From: RGIG3701 sp030530205
GTDB lineage: Bacteria > Planctomycetota > Planctomycetia > Pirellulales > Thermoguttaceae
Length of the DNA stretch: 64,000 nucleotides
Assembly: GCA_030530205.1 (NCBI GenBank)
Contig: JAUMVK010000005.1
Location: 101,223-165,222, forward strand
Direction: 5' to 3'
Shown here: one piece after another, positions 35,203-44,885 of the stretch
Position numbering within the stretch: position 1 is the first letter of the stretch
Layout: each line of letters begins with the position of its first letter
The notes under the pieces: generated by a model
The model's database searches: none
Seen by the model: only the letters and a program-made list of their open reading frames with translations
Told to the model about the DNA's origin: nothing
Made by a program: the position numbers and the translations under genes

Positions 35203-37260
35203 ATGGAACTTCTGATTTTTGTGGGATTGGTGGTGATTATCGTGGTGCTCGTGCAAACGAAGGAAGCGATTTGCGGGAAACTTGACGAGATTTCACGGAA
35301 AGTTTCACGAGAATCTTATGACCAGCCTAAAAAACCGGTATCGTCCTCCGTTTCGGATCAAATACGTCAAAAACTCGCAGAGGACCAGGAGAAAATCCAG
35401 GAAAAAACTCAGGCCACCGAGCCGATTTCCACGCCGGAACCCTCAGCGGAACCCGTTGCAGAAAAGAAACCAAAGCAGGGACTTCCGCCGATATTCGTGC
35501 AGCAAACAGAGACCGGAACAGGAAGCGCAACCAAGCCGGAATCCACTTCGGGTTGGCAGCATTTTCCTGTGGAGGAATCCCGACCCAAGTGGGACTTCAA
35601 AGCCTCGCCTGCGTGGAACTGGTTCTGGTACGGTCAGGAAGAGATCGACCCGGAAGCGAATCCCGAGTTTCTGGCTGCTTCGAACTGGCTCATCCGTTTC
35701 GGGATGCTGGTCCTCGTGCTCGGGCTGGGGTTTTTCGTCAAGTACTCGATCGACCGCGGCTGGCTCGGGCCGGAAGTGCGGATCCTCGGAACGACCATAC
35801 TCGGGCTGGGAATGTACGCGGCCGGGATCAAGTTCTGGCACACGAAAATGAACCTCCTCGGTCAGGCTCTGATGGCGGGAAGCGCGTGCGTTTTGTACTT
35901 CTCGGCTTTCGGCGCAACGGAACTCTACCACCTGATCCCGCGCGGGATGGGCTTCAACTGGTGCCTTGCCGTCACGCTCCTGCTGGTCGTTACGGCGCTG
36001 CGCTGGAACAGTCGGCTGGTGGCCGTTCTGGGGACGCTGGGCGCGTACCTGACGCCGGTTTTGTTCCCGTTTATTCTGGATGAGCAGATGGAGCTGATGC
36101 TTTACCTCGCGCTTCCGGCCCTTGGAATTCTGGCGATCCGGCGTTTCCGGGAGTGGGTTTTGCCGCTCTGGATCGCGTTCTGGGGAAATCTCGCACTTTT
36201 GTCATGGAGTGCCATTCCGCCTTGGGAAGCAACCAAACCGGAATTTTTGTGGAACCTCCAGGTCCAGATCGTTTCGATCCTCTTTTTCATGGGCGTTTTC
36301 CATCTCGCGGCTCAGCGGCGGGTCCGGAATCTGGTCACGGCCGCGACGCCCGGCGACCTGGCGCTTGAGGCGCTGAACGGCCTTTTGTTACTCTGGTTTT
36401 TAACGGATTCGCTTTGCTTTTTGCCTTCGATCCCCGTGAAACTTTATGGTTTGCCCGGGCTGAAGATGAACGCGCAAATGGCGTGGCTCGGGATCCCCGC
36501 CGCCGGGTATTTGCTTGCGGCTTTCCTGCTGAAAAAGAAGCCGGAAAATCTTACTTTCCGGGCGATGAACCTTCTGTTGGCTCTCTTGGTCCTGGCAGTT
36601 GGTTTGTCGAACGCGCTGGTATTAAGTCCGATCGTTCCGTCCGTGCTCCTGCTGCTTTGTATCCCGTTCCACAGTGCGTGCCAGAAGGTCCCGAGCAATG
36701 CGGCGGTCCAGATCGTGCGCTTTTTCGGGAGTCTGATCGCGATCTGTATTTTGTGCGCTACGGTTTTCTGGCCGTACTATATGCTGGAAGACTCGGCATT
36801 TCTGGACCGGTTCCTGCGTGCGGGCCTTCCGGGAGTGAGCCTCATTTTCCTGGCGCTCAGCGCGTACAGAGTACGGGACTCCCAAACACTTGCAAACTCC
36901 CGGGAATTCGCCTGGTTCTTCGGCGTTCTGGCGGCTTTACAGCTTTTCGCCTGGCTGACGATCGAGACGTGGGTGAGTGCGGGCCATTACCTGCCCTCCA
37001 TGCGGCAGGGCGCCCTTTCCATCGCGTGGACGCTCTTCGCGCTGGGGCTTTTGATCTTTGGCCTGAACCGCAAAATCAGGGCTTCGCGCCTCGTTTCGCT
37101 GGTTTTATTTGCCGTGACGATCTGGAAAATCTTTTTCATCGACCTGGCCGAGCTGGAGCAGATTTACAGGATCTGCGCGTTCGTGGCGCTTGGCCTGCTG
37201 ATCCTCGCGGGCGGTGTGATTTATTTGCGCTGGGAGACATTCGGACTGAAAAAACCGTAG
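35203..37260 (+). CDS. DUF2339 multi-spanning membrane protein
   Basis: The protein begins with one short membrane helix (LLIFVGLVVIIVVLV), followed by a charged Pro/Glu-rich cytoplasmic or periplasmic linker (about 25-130), then about twenty hydrophobic segments. Typical family motifs are NWLIRFGMLVLVLGLGFFVK, GPEVRILGTTILGLGMYAAG and the C-terminal ALSIAWTLFALGLLIFGL. DUF2339 proteins are widespread in envelopes of Gram-negative bacteria, but their function is unknown. At 685 residues it is of usual or slightly short length. It is flanked by PEP-CTERM genes yet has its own promoter, so a functional link is only possible. A short non-coding gap with two inverted repeats follows. Confidence 0.88.
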   Translation: MELLIFVGLVVIIVVLVQTKEAICGKLDEISRKVSRESYDQPKKPVSSSVSDQIRQKLAEDQEKIQEKTQATEPISTPEPSAEPVAEKKPKQGLPPIFVQQTETGTGSATKPESTSGWQHFPVEESRPKWDFKASPAWNWFWYGQEEIDPEANPEFLAASNWLIRFGMLVLVLGLGFFVKYSIDRGWLGPEVRILGTTILGLGMYAAGIKFWHTKMNLLGQALMAGSACVLYFSAFGATELYHLIPRGMGFNWCLAVTLLLVVTALRWNSRLVAVLGTLGAYLTPVLFPFILDEQMELMLYLALPALGILAIRRFREWVLPLWIAFWGNLALLSWSAIPPWEATKPEFLWNLQVQIVSILFFMGVFHLAAQRRVRNLVTAATPGDLALEALNGLLLLWFLTDSLCFLPSIPVKLYGLPGLKMNAQMAWLGIPAAGYLLAAFLLKKKPENLTFRAMNLLLALLVLAVGLSNALVLSPIVPSVLLLLCIPFHSACQKVPSNAAVQIVRFFGSLIAICILCATVFWPYYMLEDSAFLDRFLRAGLPGVSLIFLALSAYRVRDSQTLANSREFAWFFGVLAALQLFAWLTIETWVSAGHYLPSMRQGALSIAWTLFALGLLIFGLNRKIRASRLVSLVLFAVTIWKIFFIDLAELEQIYRICAFVALGLLILAGGVIYLRWETFGLKKP

Positions 37261-37276
37261 GCTCTGGTTTGTCATT

Positions 37277-37364
37277 CGTAATGCGTAATTCGTAATTAAA
37301 AAAAGAACAGGTTTTTTCTGAAACCTGTGCTACGTGAAGTGATAATTGTGAATTACGCATCACG
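37277..37364. repeat. Palindromic element with inner hairpin
   Basis: CGTAATGCGTAATTC (37277-37291) is inverted at 37350-37364 (GAATTACGCATCACG), with one mismatch. Inside, ACAGGTTT/AAACCTGT (37307-37328) forms a second stem with a T-run on the minus-strand side. It looks like a small mobile or REP-type element. With the next repeat it fills the gap 37261-37637. Confidence 0.7.
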
Positions 37365-37387
37365 TGTCAAGAAAGCGTCTTTCCGTT

Positions 37388-37489
37388 CTCACGCGGAGCT
37401 GTGGAGCCGCGGAGGATCAGAGAATGGGCAGGCGCGAATTATCAACCATCCCAACACTAAAACTCTGCATCTGAGCTTCTCCGCGTGAG
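37388..37489. repeat. Inverted repeat CTCACGCGGAG/CTCCGCGTGAG, 102 bp
   Basis: Perfect 11-base arms enclose 80 bases that also contain GGAGCCGCGGAG. No gene lies inside. It may be a small non-coding element of the same intergenic class as the preceding palindrome. Confidence 0.65.
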
Positions 37490-37559
37490 GCAAAAAGTAA
37501 GGTTTATCCGACAAGTGTGTCGAAATTTTTGAAATTTTTTTCTTTTTTTCGTCAAATTC

Positions 37560-37587
37560 TTGTAAATTTCCGGAATTGGTGTATAAT
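37560..37587 (+). promoter_or_regulatory. Promoter of PEP-CTERM gene 5
   Basis: TTGTAA and TATAAT are 16 bases apart, about 50 bases before the ATG. The part before the -10 box (GGAATTGG) also precedes the -10 box of PEP-CTERM gene 4. Confidence 0.75.
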
Positions 37588-37637
37588 TTTACGCATAGAA
37601 TAAAGACTTTCCATGTACTTTTGAGGAGTAACAGAGA

Positions 37638-40600
37638 ATGAAACGCACAAGTGGCCTGATCCTCGCCAGTATTTCGAATATTAATATTTTATTTGCCGCA
37701 TTGCTGGTTTGGAGCGGACTGGTTTCCGGCGCCGCGGCGGCTCCCGTTTCCATTTCGATCAACTTCGGCCCTCATTACGGCGCGCCGACCGGCGGCGATC
37801 TGGGGGCGGTCCCCGTCAATTTTCAGTACTGGAACAACGCAGGAGAAGGAACCAATACGACTACCGGAACAGGCAGTGCCGATATTGGTACCAACAAAAC
37901 CGGCACCATTAGTTTGATCAGCAACACCGGTGCGGAAACGGGCGTTTCCGGGACGTGGAGTTCCAATAATACGTACCGGTATGGCGGGACGCGCCCAACA
38001 ACGACGAACAACGCGATTTTGTACTACGGGTATCTGGACGATGGCGGTAATCATGCGAACTTCAGCATGGACTCTCCGTACTTCAATTACGATGTTTATT
38101 ATTATGCGGCTACGGACAGACCCTCGACTGAGACTACTCCGCATCGTTATGTGACGATCAACTCTACTAATTACTGTGGCGGCAGTGCCGGAACCATCGT
38201 GGGAACCGCCAACTGGGGAACGAGTGTCTCAGGGAATATTGCCTCATTGACTGAAGGCGTAAACTATTTGAGAGTTTCTTCTGATGCTTCAGTAATTTCA
38301 GTTCAAGGCGCTGCAAATGATGGTCAAAATCACCGCGGCAGCTACGGCGCTTTGCAGATCGTCAACACGACAAACTCGCAATCGACGACCACGGCCGAGA
38401 ATTCTCTGATTTTGGCGAACGTGAGCTGGACGAACGACCTGACGGGCGCGACCGGTGAGGGGTTCAACGCCTCCGCTTACGGTTACAGAATTCTTTATAC
38501 CGGAGCGGAAGAAACGTTTACGGTCGATTTGAACGGCGCGACGACCAATTTGCCCAACATTAAACTGATCGGCACGGCGACCGATCTCGTGTTTACCGGT
38601 ACGGTCAGCCAGTTGGGAAAAACGAATACGGTCATGGACCTTACCCAAATGGCTGAGACGGTAAGCATCCCCAACATTGCTCAAGTGGCCCCGCAAGCCG
38701 CGGTCAAACTCGGCTCGAATACGACGTTTGCCGCAATGCCGACCACCGAGGGGAGTATTCCCGGCGCGTACTATGTCGAGGGGACCACGGTCAGTTTCGC
38801 CAAAATTGCAAAAATTGTAAATGAAGACCAAACGGCGAGCTACTTTCTTGCCCCTGTGGTGCCAACTTATGCGGCTGAGCCGACGGATGGGATAGATCTG
38901 AACGTCAACGCCAAAATCACAGATAATGCGCCCCGAACGCTCAATTCTCTGACCAGTACTTTCGACTATGTAAACAACAGTGCGCTGACCATCACCTCCG
39001 GCATGATGATGTTCGACAACCGGAACCACTGGGTCCAGGGCGGCGGTACGATCACCTCCGGATACCAAAACGCCGACGGCGAGTACGATCTGTACCTCTG
39101 CGCGGTGGGGACCTCCATTGATATGCGCGTTGACAAATCCACGATCGTTGACAATCCCAACGGAAAACTCAATCTGATCAAAACGGGCACCGGCCCGGCT
39201 TCCATTACCCGGGCAACCAGCGCGAATACCTATTCCGGAAAAACGGTCGTGCTGGAAGGAAAACTGCTGATCGGCGAGTCCATTCGCTCGACGGATTTTT
39301 ATGTTGCCAGTGGGGCGCAGCTTGATTTTGCCTGCAAGTCTTACAATGGCAGCTATGATTTCGGAGATTTGACCTTTACCGCGACGAAACTGTCCGGTAA
39401 TGGAACCATCCAGATCGGCAATAGTGATGGCAGAGTCACATTGAACGTTCAGGACGTCACCAACGACGGGTCGAAGTTTTCGCGGGTCAACGCCTACGGG
39501 AAGGCGCTCAACCTGACCAATTCGGAACTACGCGCGGCTGTGGTCGATAATAAAAGCGTGATCACGCTTGCAAATTCTACCCTTACGGCGGATCAGATCT
39601 GTGGCAGCGAGGGGGCCAAAATCGTGGTTCCGGCGGATTCTGCTTTGAATGTCGGGACCATCGCCGGTACGGTGACGCTGGAAATTCCTGCCAATGTCAC
39701 CAAGACGTTTGATACGGTGATCGGCGGTGCCGGCGAACTCGTTAAAGACGGCGCGGGAAAGATGACGCTTTCCGCCAATAATACGTACTACGGCGGAACG
39801 ACGGTTAAAAATGGCACGCTGGAACTGACGGTCCGCGCTGGAACGGGCGCTTTGGCGCCTCGTGCCCCCATCACCGTTGACGGCGCCACCTCGCTCCTTA
39901 CCGGTCATGGTGACATTCTGGGTTATACCGGCGGGGCGGTTGGACGTCTGACACTTCAAAACGGCGGGACGCTTAAAAACGACTTGGCCGGTACGCATAT
40001 CACGGTCAATAACGTGGTTTACATGAATAACGGTGTTATTGCCGCGGAAGGCAACGGGACAAGCAATTCGTATAATTACCTGTTTGATAACGCTTTCCAC
40101 GTGACGGCCGGGACGGATAATCTGATTTCCGCAAATGGCATCTGGCTTCGTGTTCTTGGCAGTACTCCTTTTGAGCCAGGCGACGTTGCCGGTTTGTTCG
40201 ATGTGGCCGAGGACGCGAAATTAACGATTTCCTCCGTGATCGTCTCGAATTCTACCTCGAATTTGACGAAGGCCGGCGCGGGCGAACTGGTGCTGACGGC
40301 AAACAGCACGTTCCAAAAAAACCTGGTCGTTAACGGCGGTACCGTGGACCTGACGCAAGGCAAACTTTATTCCGGCGCTTACGTCAGCACCGGCGAAGTT
40401 TTCGTCAACGAAGGCGGAACGCTCAAGGTCAACAATTTCGGCTATTCCGATGGCGGAAAAGCGTCTCTGGGTGGTTTGACCTACTCGAATCAGGGGTCCA
40501 CGAATTTCCACATGAACGGCGGTACGGTCCAGATCACCGAATCGTTCGGCGAGTCGATTGGCCGTAAAATCGAATTGCAGGACAACGGCGGGACGCTCGA

Positions 40601-41465
40601 TCTTGCCGAGGGCGTGAATCTTGTCCTTACGGCCGACATTCACGGCGCCGGCGGCCTGACCAAAGCGGGCGCGGGGACGATGGAACTGACGTACGCCAAC
40701 GAATACACCGGCGGAACGACCGTTTCGGGCGGGTACCTCAAACTCACCAACGATGCGGTTCGGGACAACGGCTCGATGACGGTCGCACAAGGCGCGACGC
40801 TGGAATACGCTCTGGCCGAAGATCAGACGAAAACCGTTACGTTCGGCGCCGAGACCCCGTTCGCCAGCGAAGGCACGGTCCTCAAAACCGGCGCCGGCAC
40901 GCTGAAGATCGATGCCGCGGAGAACAGTTTCGCCGCCACGACGCTGACCGTCAAAGAAGGCCGGCTGGATATGAAATCGTACCTCACCGGTCGGCTCGAA
41001 ATCAACAACGGCGCGGTCTTCTCGCCGGGTAACTCGATCGGGAAACTGAACGTGGACGGCACTTTCGCCCTCGGAGAGGCGCTGGATGGCGCTGAGCTTG
41101 CGACGATCATCATGGAAGTCGGCGGCCCGGCCCCGGAGCAGAACGACGAACTGGTCGTCACAGGCGACCTGGAGCTGAACAACGGCCAGATCGTTCTGGA
41201 ACTGGCGCCGAACTACTCGTTGGGTGGGGGCGATAATTTCACCGTGATTTTGTCGGCCTTGAACAGTGAAGAATTCGCGCCGACCTTCATCGAGAATTAC
41301 GTCGTGGCGCCTGACTGTTTCAGGGAGCTGAGCTACACGCGCCTCGATTCGGGCCTCTACGCCATCACCGGTTCGTTCGACGCCAATGCCGTTCCGGAAC
41401 CGGCGACGTGGGCGCTGCTTCTGCTCGGCGCGGCGGGCCTGTTTTGCTGGCGGAAGCGGAAGTAA
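37638..41465 (+). CDS. Giant PEP-CTERM surface protein 5 with autotransporter-type beta-strand repeats
   Basis: The 1,275-residue protein has an export segment (NILFAALLVWSGLVSGAAAA), an N-terminal beta-rich domain (about 38-250, starting VSISINFGPHYGAPTGGDLG) not found in the sisters, then solenoid strands and PATR repeats (GGAGELVKDGAGKMTLSANN, NNTYYGGTTVKNGTLEL, TKAGAGTMELTYANEYTGG). The shared module follows (FSPGNSIGKLNVDGTFALG, EQNDELVVTGDLELNNG), and the protein ends VPEPATWALLLLGAAGLF plus CWRKRK. GAGGAGTAACAGAG precedes the ATG. The gene has its own promoter and terminator, and the arabinofuranosidase gene follows, which hints at a glycan-related role. Confidence 0.9.
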   Translation: MKRTSGLILASISNINILFAALLVWSGLVSGAAAAPVSISINFGPHYGAPTGGDLGAVPVNFQYWNNAGEGTNTTTGTGSADIGTNKTGTISLISNTGAETGVSGTWSSNNTYRYGGTRPTTTNNAILYYGYLDDGGNHANFSMDSPYFNYDVYYYAATDRPSTETTPHRYVTINSTNYCGGSAGTIVGTANWGTSVSGNIASLTEGVNYLRVSSDASVISVQGAANDGQNHRGSYGALQIVNTTNSQSTTTAENSLILANVSWTNDLTGATGEGFNASAYGYRILYTGAEETFTVDLNGATTNLPNIKLIGTATDLVFTGTVSQLGKTNTVMDLTQMAETVSIPNIAQVAPQAAVKLGSNTTFAAMPTTEGSIPGAYYVEGTTVSFAKIAKIVNEDQTASYFLAPVVPTYAAEPTDGIDLNVNAKITDNAPRTLNSLTSTFDYVNNSALTITSGMMMFDNRNHWVQGGGTITSGYQNADGEYDLYLCAVGTSIDMRVDKSTIVDNPNGKLNLIKTGTGPASITRATSANTYSGKTVVLEGKLLIGESIRSTDFYVASGAQLDFACKSYNGSYDFGDLTFTATKLSGNGTIQIGNSDGRVTLNVQDVTNDGSKFSRVNAYGKALNLTNSELRAAVVDNKSVITLANSTLTADQICGSEGAKIVVPADSALNVGTIAGTVTLEIPANVTKTFDTVIGGAGELVKDGAGKMTLSANNTYYGGTTVKNGTLELTVRAGTGALAPRAPITVDGATSLLTGHGDILGYTGGAVGRLTLQNGGTLKNDLAGTHITVNNVVYMNNGVIAAEGNGTSNSYNYLFDNAFHVTAGTDNLISANGIWLRVLGSTPFEPGDVAGLFDVAEDAKLTISSVIVSNSTSNLTKAGAGELVLTANSTFQKNLVVNGGTVDLTQGKLYSGAYVSTGEVFVNEGGTLKVNNFGYSDGGKASLGGLTYSNQGSTNFHMNGGTVQITESFGESIGRKIELQDNGGTLDLAEGVNLVLTADIHGAGGLTKAGAGTMELTYANEYTGGTTVSGGYLKLTNDAVRDNGSMTVAQGATLEYALAEDQTKTVTFGAETPFASEGTVLKTGAGTLKIDAAENSFAATTLTVKEGRLDMKSYLTGRLEINNGAVFSPGNSIGKLNVDGTFALGEALDGAELATIIMEVGGPAPEQNDELVVTGDLELNNGQIVLELAPNYSLGGGDNFTVILSALNSEEFAPTFIENYVVAPDCFRELSYTRLDSGLYAITGSFDANAVPEPATWALLLLGAAGLFCWRKRK

Positions 41466-41482
41466 ATCGGGAATGAGAAATC

Positions 41483-41516
41483 AGGAGTGTGAGGCTGCGG
41501 CTTTGCACTCCTTTTT
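41483..41516 (+). terminator. Intrinsic terminator after PEP-CTERM gene 5
   Basis: AGGAGTG and CACTCCT pair around a 16-base loop, followed by TTTTCTGTTT. Confidence 0.8.
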
Positions 41517-41584
41517 CTGTTTAAACGAATGACTGGAAAAGTATTGTAAATCACTAGGCGCTTACCAATCGGAAAGGGCAACTT

Positions 41585-43642
41585 ATGAAAAAATCTCCTG
41601 TGTTCTTTGTTTTGGTATTGGCTCTCGCAGCGGCGTGGGTTTGTAAACTTGCGGCTCAGGAAAACATTTCTCCGAGGCCGGAACTCATTTTGGCGGACTT
41701 CGAGACCGACAATTACGAGGGTTGGCAAGCGGAAGGTGATGCTTTTCAGCTTCGGGACTCTGGTGCGATGTATCGCGGCGGAATGGGAGCGGTGTTCGGT
41801 TTCCACGGTCAAAAACTGGTCAATACGTATGCTGCCCCGGGCGATGATAAAGCGATCGGAACGCTGACTTCGCCCGAATTCAGGATTGAGCGGAAATACA
41901 TTACTTTCCTGATCGGCGGCGGCAATTTCCCCGGTGAGACCGGCATCGCGCTGTACGTGAATGGCGAAAAAGTCGCGGAACAGACCGGCCTGTACAATGT
42001 TCCGAATCAGGGGGATGAAGGACTCCAGCTTCGGTTCTGGGACGTTTCCAAATTTCAGGGCAAAACCGCGCGGATCGTGATTTTCGACAAAAAAAACGGT
42101 GGGAACTGGGGCCATATCAAGGTGGACTTCATCTGCCAGACGGACATTTTGCCTGACCCGGCTTCCAACGTCATATCGATCGCGAAAGAATCCAAGGCCC
42201 GGGAATATGACCCCATGATTTTCGGCCACTTCATCGAGCATTTTCACCGTCAGGTTTACGGCGGGATATTTGAGCCAGGGTCACCTCTTTCCGACGAGCT
42301 GGGGCTTCGCAAAGACGTGATCGAAGCACTGCGCGAGATTAAAGTTCCGATCGTCCGCTGGCCGGGTGGCTGCTTCGTTTCCGCATACCATTGGAAAAAG
42401 GGCGTCGGGCCCAACCGTCAGCCCGCGTGGGACAAAGCGTGGCACGTCGAGGAGCCGAACACATTCGGGACGGCCGAGTACATCCAGTGGTGCCGGAAAA
42501 TCGGCGCGGAACCGTACATCTGCACGAACGCCGGGACAGGCACGCCGGAAGAAATGAGCGACTGGGTGGAATACTGCAATCTCAACGTCGGCGAATTCGG
42601 CCGCCTGCGTCAGGCGCACGGGTTCAAAGAGCCGTTCAACGTCAAGTACTGGAGCGTCGGGAACGAAAACTGGGGCCGGCACGAAATGGGCGCCAAAACC
42701 GTCGGCGAGTGGGGCGACTTCGTCCGCGAATCCGGCAAGCTGATGCTCAACACCGACCCGGACGTTAAACTCTTCGCCGCAGCGCTCCCGAACGAAAACT
42801 GGACGCTTCCGCTGCTGGAAAAGGCCGGCTACCTGCTCAACTACGTTTCCATTCACGGCTACTGGGATCACTTGGCGGGGACGAATAATCCGTTGCCCTA
42901 TATGGAGTGCATGATGCGGACGCAGAGACCGGAAGGGGAGATCCTGCGCACGATCGCCGTTTTGGATAAAACCGGGATGCGCGGGAAAGTGTTCATCGCC
43001 TTCGACGAGTGGAATCTCCGCGGCTGGCACCATCCCGGCATCGGCGCGGTCCACCCGCACATGGACATCGAGGCGCGGGACAAAAACGACATTAATTCCA
43101 CCTACACGATGGCAGACGCACTCTTCTCGGCCTGTTTCCTCAATTCCTGCCTGCGTCATTGCGATGACGTGAAGATCGCGTGCTTTTCGCCGATCGTCAA
43201 CACACGAGGCGCTCTGTACGTCTATCCGCAGGGACTTGTGAAACGGACGACGTACCACGTTTTCTGGATGTACGTCCACCTGCTTGAAAAGAACGTGATG
43301 CCGGTTTTCGTTCAGTCCGCACCGCTGAAGTGGAACAATAAACAAACTCCCAGGATCGACGCGGTTTTAAGCGTAAACGACGATCAAACCCGGTACGTTC
43401 TGGCTGTGGTGAATAAAGACCCGGAACAGACGGCAGAGGTCAAACTGGATTTCCTCGCCGGGCTGAAAAACGGGCAGGAAACGCTGGAAGCCACGGTTTT
43501 GAGCGGCGCTTCGCCGGATGACTTCAACGACGTCGGGGCTGAAAAACGCGTCCTGCCTCAAAAAACGGCTATGAAAGTCCAAAACGGCAAAGTCACGCTG
43601 GGGCCGCACTCGCTGACTTTCATTGTCATCCCGGCCAAGTAA
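41585..43642 (+). CDS. Exported GH51-family alpha-L-arabinofuranosidase
   Basis: The enzyme removes arabinofuranosyl side chains from arabinoxylan, arabinan and similar polymers. A signal peptide (VFFVLVLALAAAWVCKLAA) is followed by a beta-sandwich carbohydrate-binding-like domain (about 30-185: FETDNYEGWQAEGDAF, GNFPGETGIALYVNGEK), the GH51 barrel (FGHFIEHFHRQVYGGIFEPG, VRWPGGCFVSAYHWKKGVG) and a C-terminal jelly-roll domain. The acid/base Glu is in SVGNENWG and the nucleophile Glu in FDEWNLRG. At 685 residues it is longer than intracellular GH51 enzymes because of the N-terminal domain, and it should work outside the inner membrane. GGAAAGGG precedes the ATG. A terminator follows. Confidence 0.92.
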   Translation: MKKSPVFFVLVLALAAAWVCKLAAQENISPRPELILADFETDNYEGWQAEGDAFQLRDSGAMYRGGMGAVFGFHGQKLVNTYAAPGDDKAIGTLTSPEFRIERKYITFLIGGGNFPGETGIALYVNGEKVAEQTGLYNVPNQGDEGLQLRFWDVSKFQGKTARIVIFDKKNGGNWGHIKVDFICQTDILPDPASNVISIAKESKAREYDPMIFGHFIEHFHRQVYGGIFEPGSPLSDELGLRKDVIEALREIKVPIVRWPGGCFVSAYHWKKGVGPNRQPAWDKAWHVEEPNTFGTAEYIQWCRKIGAEPYICTNAGTGTPEEMSDWVEYCNLNVGEFGRLRQAHGFKEPFNVKYWSVGNENWGRHEMGAKTVGEWGDFVRESGKLMLNTDPDVKLFAAALPNENWTLPLLEKAGYLLNYVSIHGYWDHLAGTNNPLPYMECMMRTQRPEGEILRTIAVLDKTGMRGKVFIAFDEWNLRGWHHPGIGAVHPHMDIEARDKNDINSTYTMADALFSACFLNSCLRHCDDVKIACFSPIVNTRGALYVYPQGLVKRTTYHVFWMYVHLLEKNVMPVFVQSAPLKWNNKQTPRIDAVLSVNDDQTRYVLAVVNKDPEQTAEVKLDFLAGLKNGQETLEATVLSGASPDDFNDVGAEKRVLPQKTAMKVQNGKVTLGPHSLTFIVIPAK

Positions 43643-43665
43643 TCTCCGGATTTGAAAGAGCAAAG

Positions 43666-43703
43666 AAAAACCTCCCCGTGTTTTCGCACGAGGAGGTCTT
43701 TTT
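43666..43703 (+). terminator. Terminator between GH51 gene and tRNA-Arg
   Basis: ACCTCC...GGAGGT with inner GTG/CAC forms a stem flanked by AAAAA and TTTTT, so it can work in both directions. Confidence 0.85.
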
Positions 43704-43710
43704 ATGGAAA

Positions 43711-43784
<74 letters not shown>

Positions 43785-43834
43785 ATCTCAGGAAACCCGC
43801 CGGATGACGGATCTCCTGAATACGTGATTTAAAC

Positions 43835-44821
43835 TCATTTCAGAGCGGCGGTCACGTCAGCCAGCGAACCGGCGGAACCGAGCTTCTGGTTCTTGTGGAC
43901 GATGTAGTCAGCGTAGTTCTTCATGAAGACCTTGCCAGACGGACGAAGGTCGAAAACTTCCGGATGGAGAATGAATTCTTCACGAAGCGTGGCGCACCAG
44001 ACCAGACGGCCGTCCGTGTCGATGTTGATCTTCGTCACGCCGAGCTGCGAGGCTTTGAAGTATTCGTCTTCGTTCACGCCCGAAGCGCCAGCCAGATGAC
44101 CGCCGGCGATGTTGATGCGGCGGACCCATTCCTGCGGAACGCTGGAGGAACCGTGCATGACGAGCGGGAAGTTCGGTTTCACGGCGTTGACCGCTTTCTG
44201 GATCTCGGTCAGAACGTCGAAGTGAAGGCCCTGCGTGCCCGAGAATTTGAACGCGCCGTGGGAAGTTCCAATGGCGACGGCCAGAGAGTCACAGTTCGTC
44301 AGTTCGATGAACTTCGCGGCATCTTCCGGACGGGTCAGTTTCACGGAACCAACGACGTCTTCCTCAACACCACCGAGCTGGCCCAGTTCCGCTTCGACCA
44401 CGACGCCCTTTTCGTGAGCGGCGTCCACGACGCGCTTCGTGATCTCGACGTTCTTCTCGAATTCTTCGTGCGAGGCGTCGATCATGACGGAAGAATAGAA
44501 ACCGCTCTTAATGCAGTCGTAGCAGACTTCTTCCGTTCCGTGGTCAAGGTGAACCGCGAAAATGGCTTCCGGGAACACTTCGTCGCAAGCGCGGATGATG
44601 CCTTCCAGAATGCGCGTGTCGGAATAGTCACGGGCGCCGCGGGAAATCTGGATGATGAACGGAGCGGCCTTCGTGTTGTCAACCGGGTCCGAGTTCTTGC
44701 CGGATTTGCCCAGGTTGCCGCGGAAAAGACCAACGGCCTGTTCCATATTGTTGATGTTGTAAGCACCGATGGCGTATTTGCCGTAAGCCTGTTTGAACAG
44801 TTCGGTAGTGGTAACGATCAT
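43835..44821 (-). CDS. fba: Class II fructose-bisphosphate aldolase
   Basis: The enzyme splits fructose 1,6-bisphosphate to dihydroxyacetone phosphate and glyceraldehyde 3-phosphate, using zinc. Typical motifs are YAIGAYNINNMEQ at the N-terminus, zinc-binding His in AVHLDHGT, VEAELGQLGG, AIGTSHGAFKF and LVMHGSSSVPQEW with further metal ligands, and INIDTDGRL near the C-terminus. The 328 residues suit the FbaA/tagatose-aldolase group; substrate preference (fructose versus tagatose) is not certain. GGGAGG precedes the ATG. It lies 64 bases downstream of the beta-helix glycosidase gene on the same strand and may be read through from it. tRNA-Arg follows. Confidence 0.9.
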   Translation of the reverse strand: MIVTTTELFKQAYGKYAIGAYNINNMEQAVGLFRGNLGKSGKNSDPVDNTKAAPFIIQISRGARDYSDTRILEGIIRACDEVFPEAIFAVHLDHGTEEVCYDCIKSGFYSSVMIDASHEEFEKNVEITKRVVDAAHEKGVVVEAELGQLGGVEEDVVGSVKLTRPEDAAKFIELTNCDSLAVAIGTSHGAFKFSGTQGLHFDVLTEIQKAVNAVKPNFPLVMHGSSSVPQEWVRRINIAGGHLAGASGVNEDEYFKASQLGVTKINIDTDGRLVWCATLREEFILHPEVFDLRPSGKVFMKNYADYIVHKNQKLGSAGSLADVTAALK

Positions 44822-44885
44822 GGAAACCTCCCTTTAGGTTGAAAAGTAGGAAAAAAGGTTTAAATCAAATGAATCCTTGTATTGT

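Noticed and set aside
16039..41465. Classical type V autotransporters
   Set aside because: The beta-strand repeats are of the type found in autotransporter passengers, but none of the proteins ends in an outer-membrane beta-barrel domain; all end in PEP-CTERM sorting signals.
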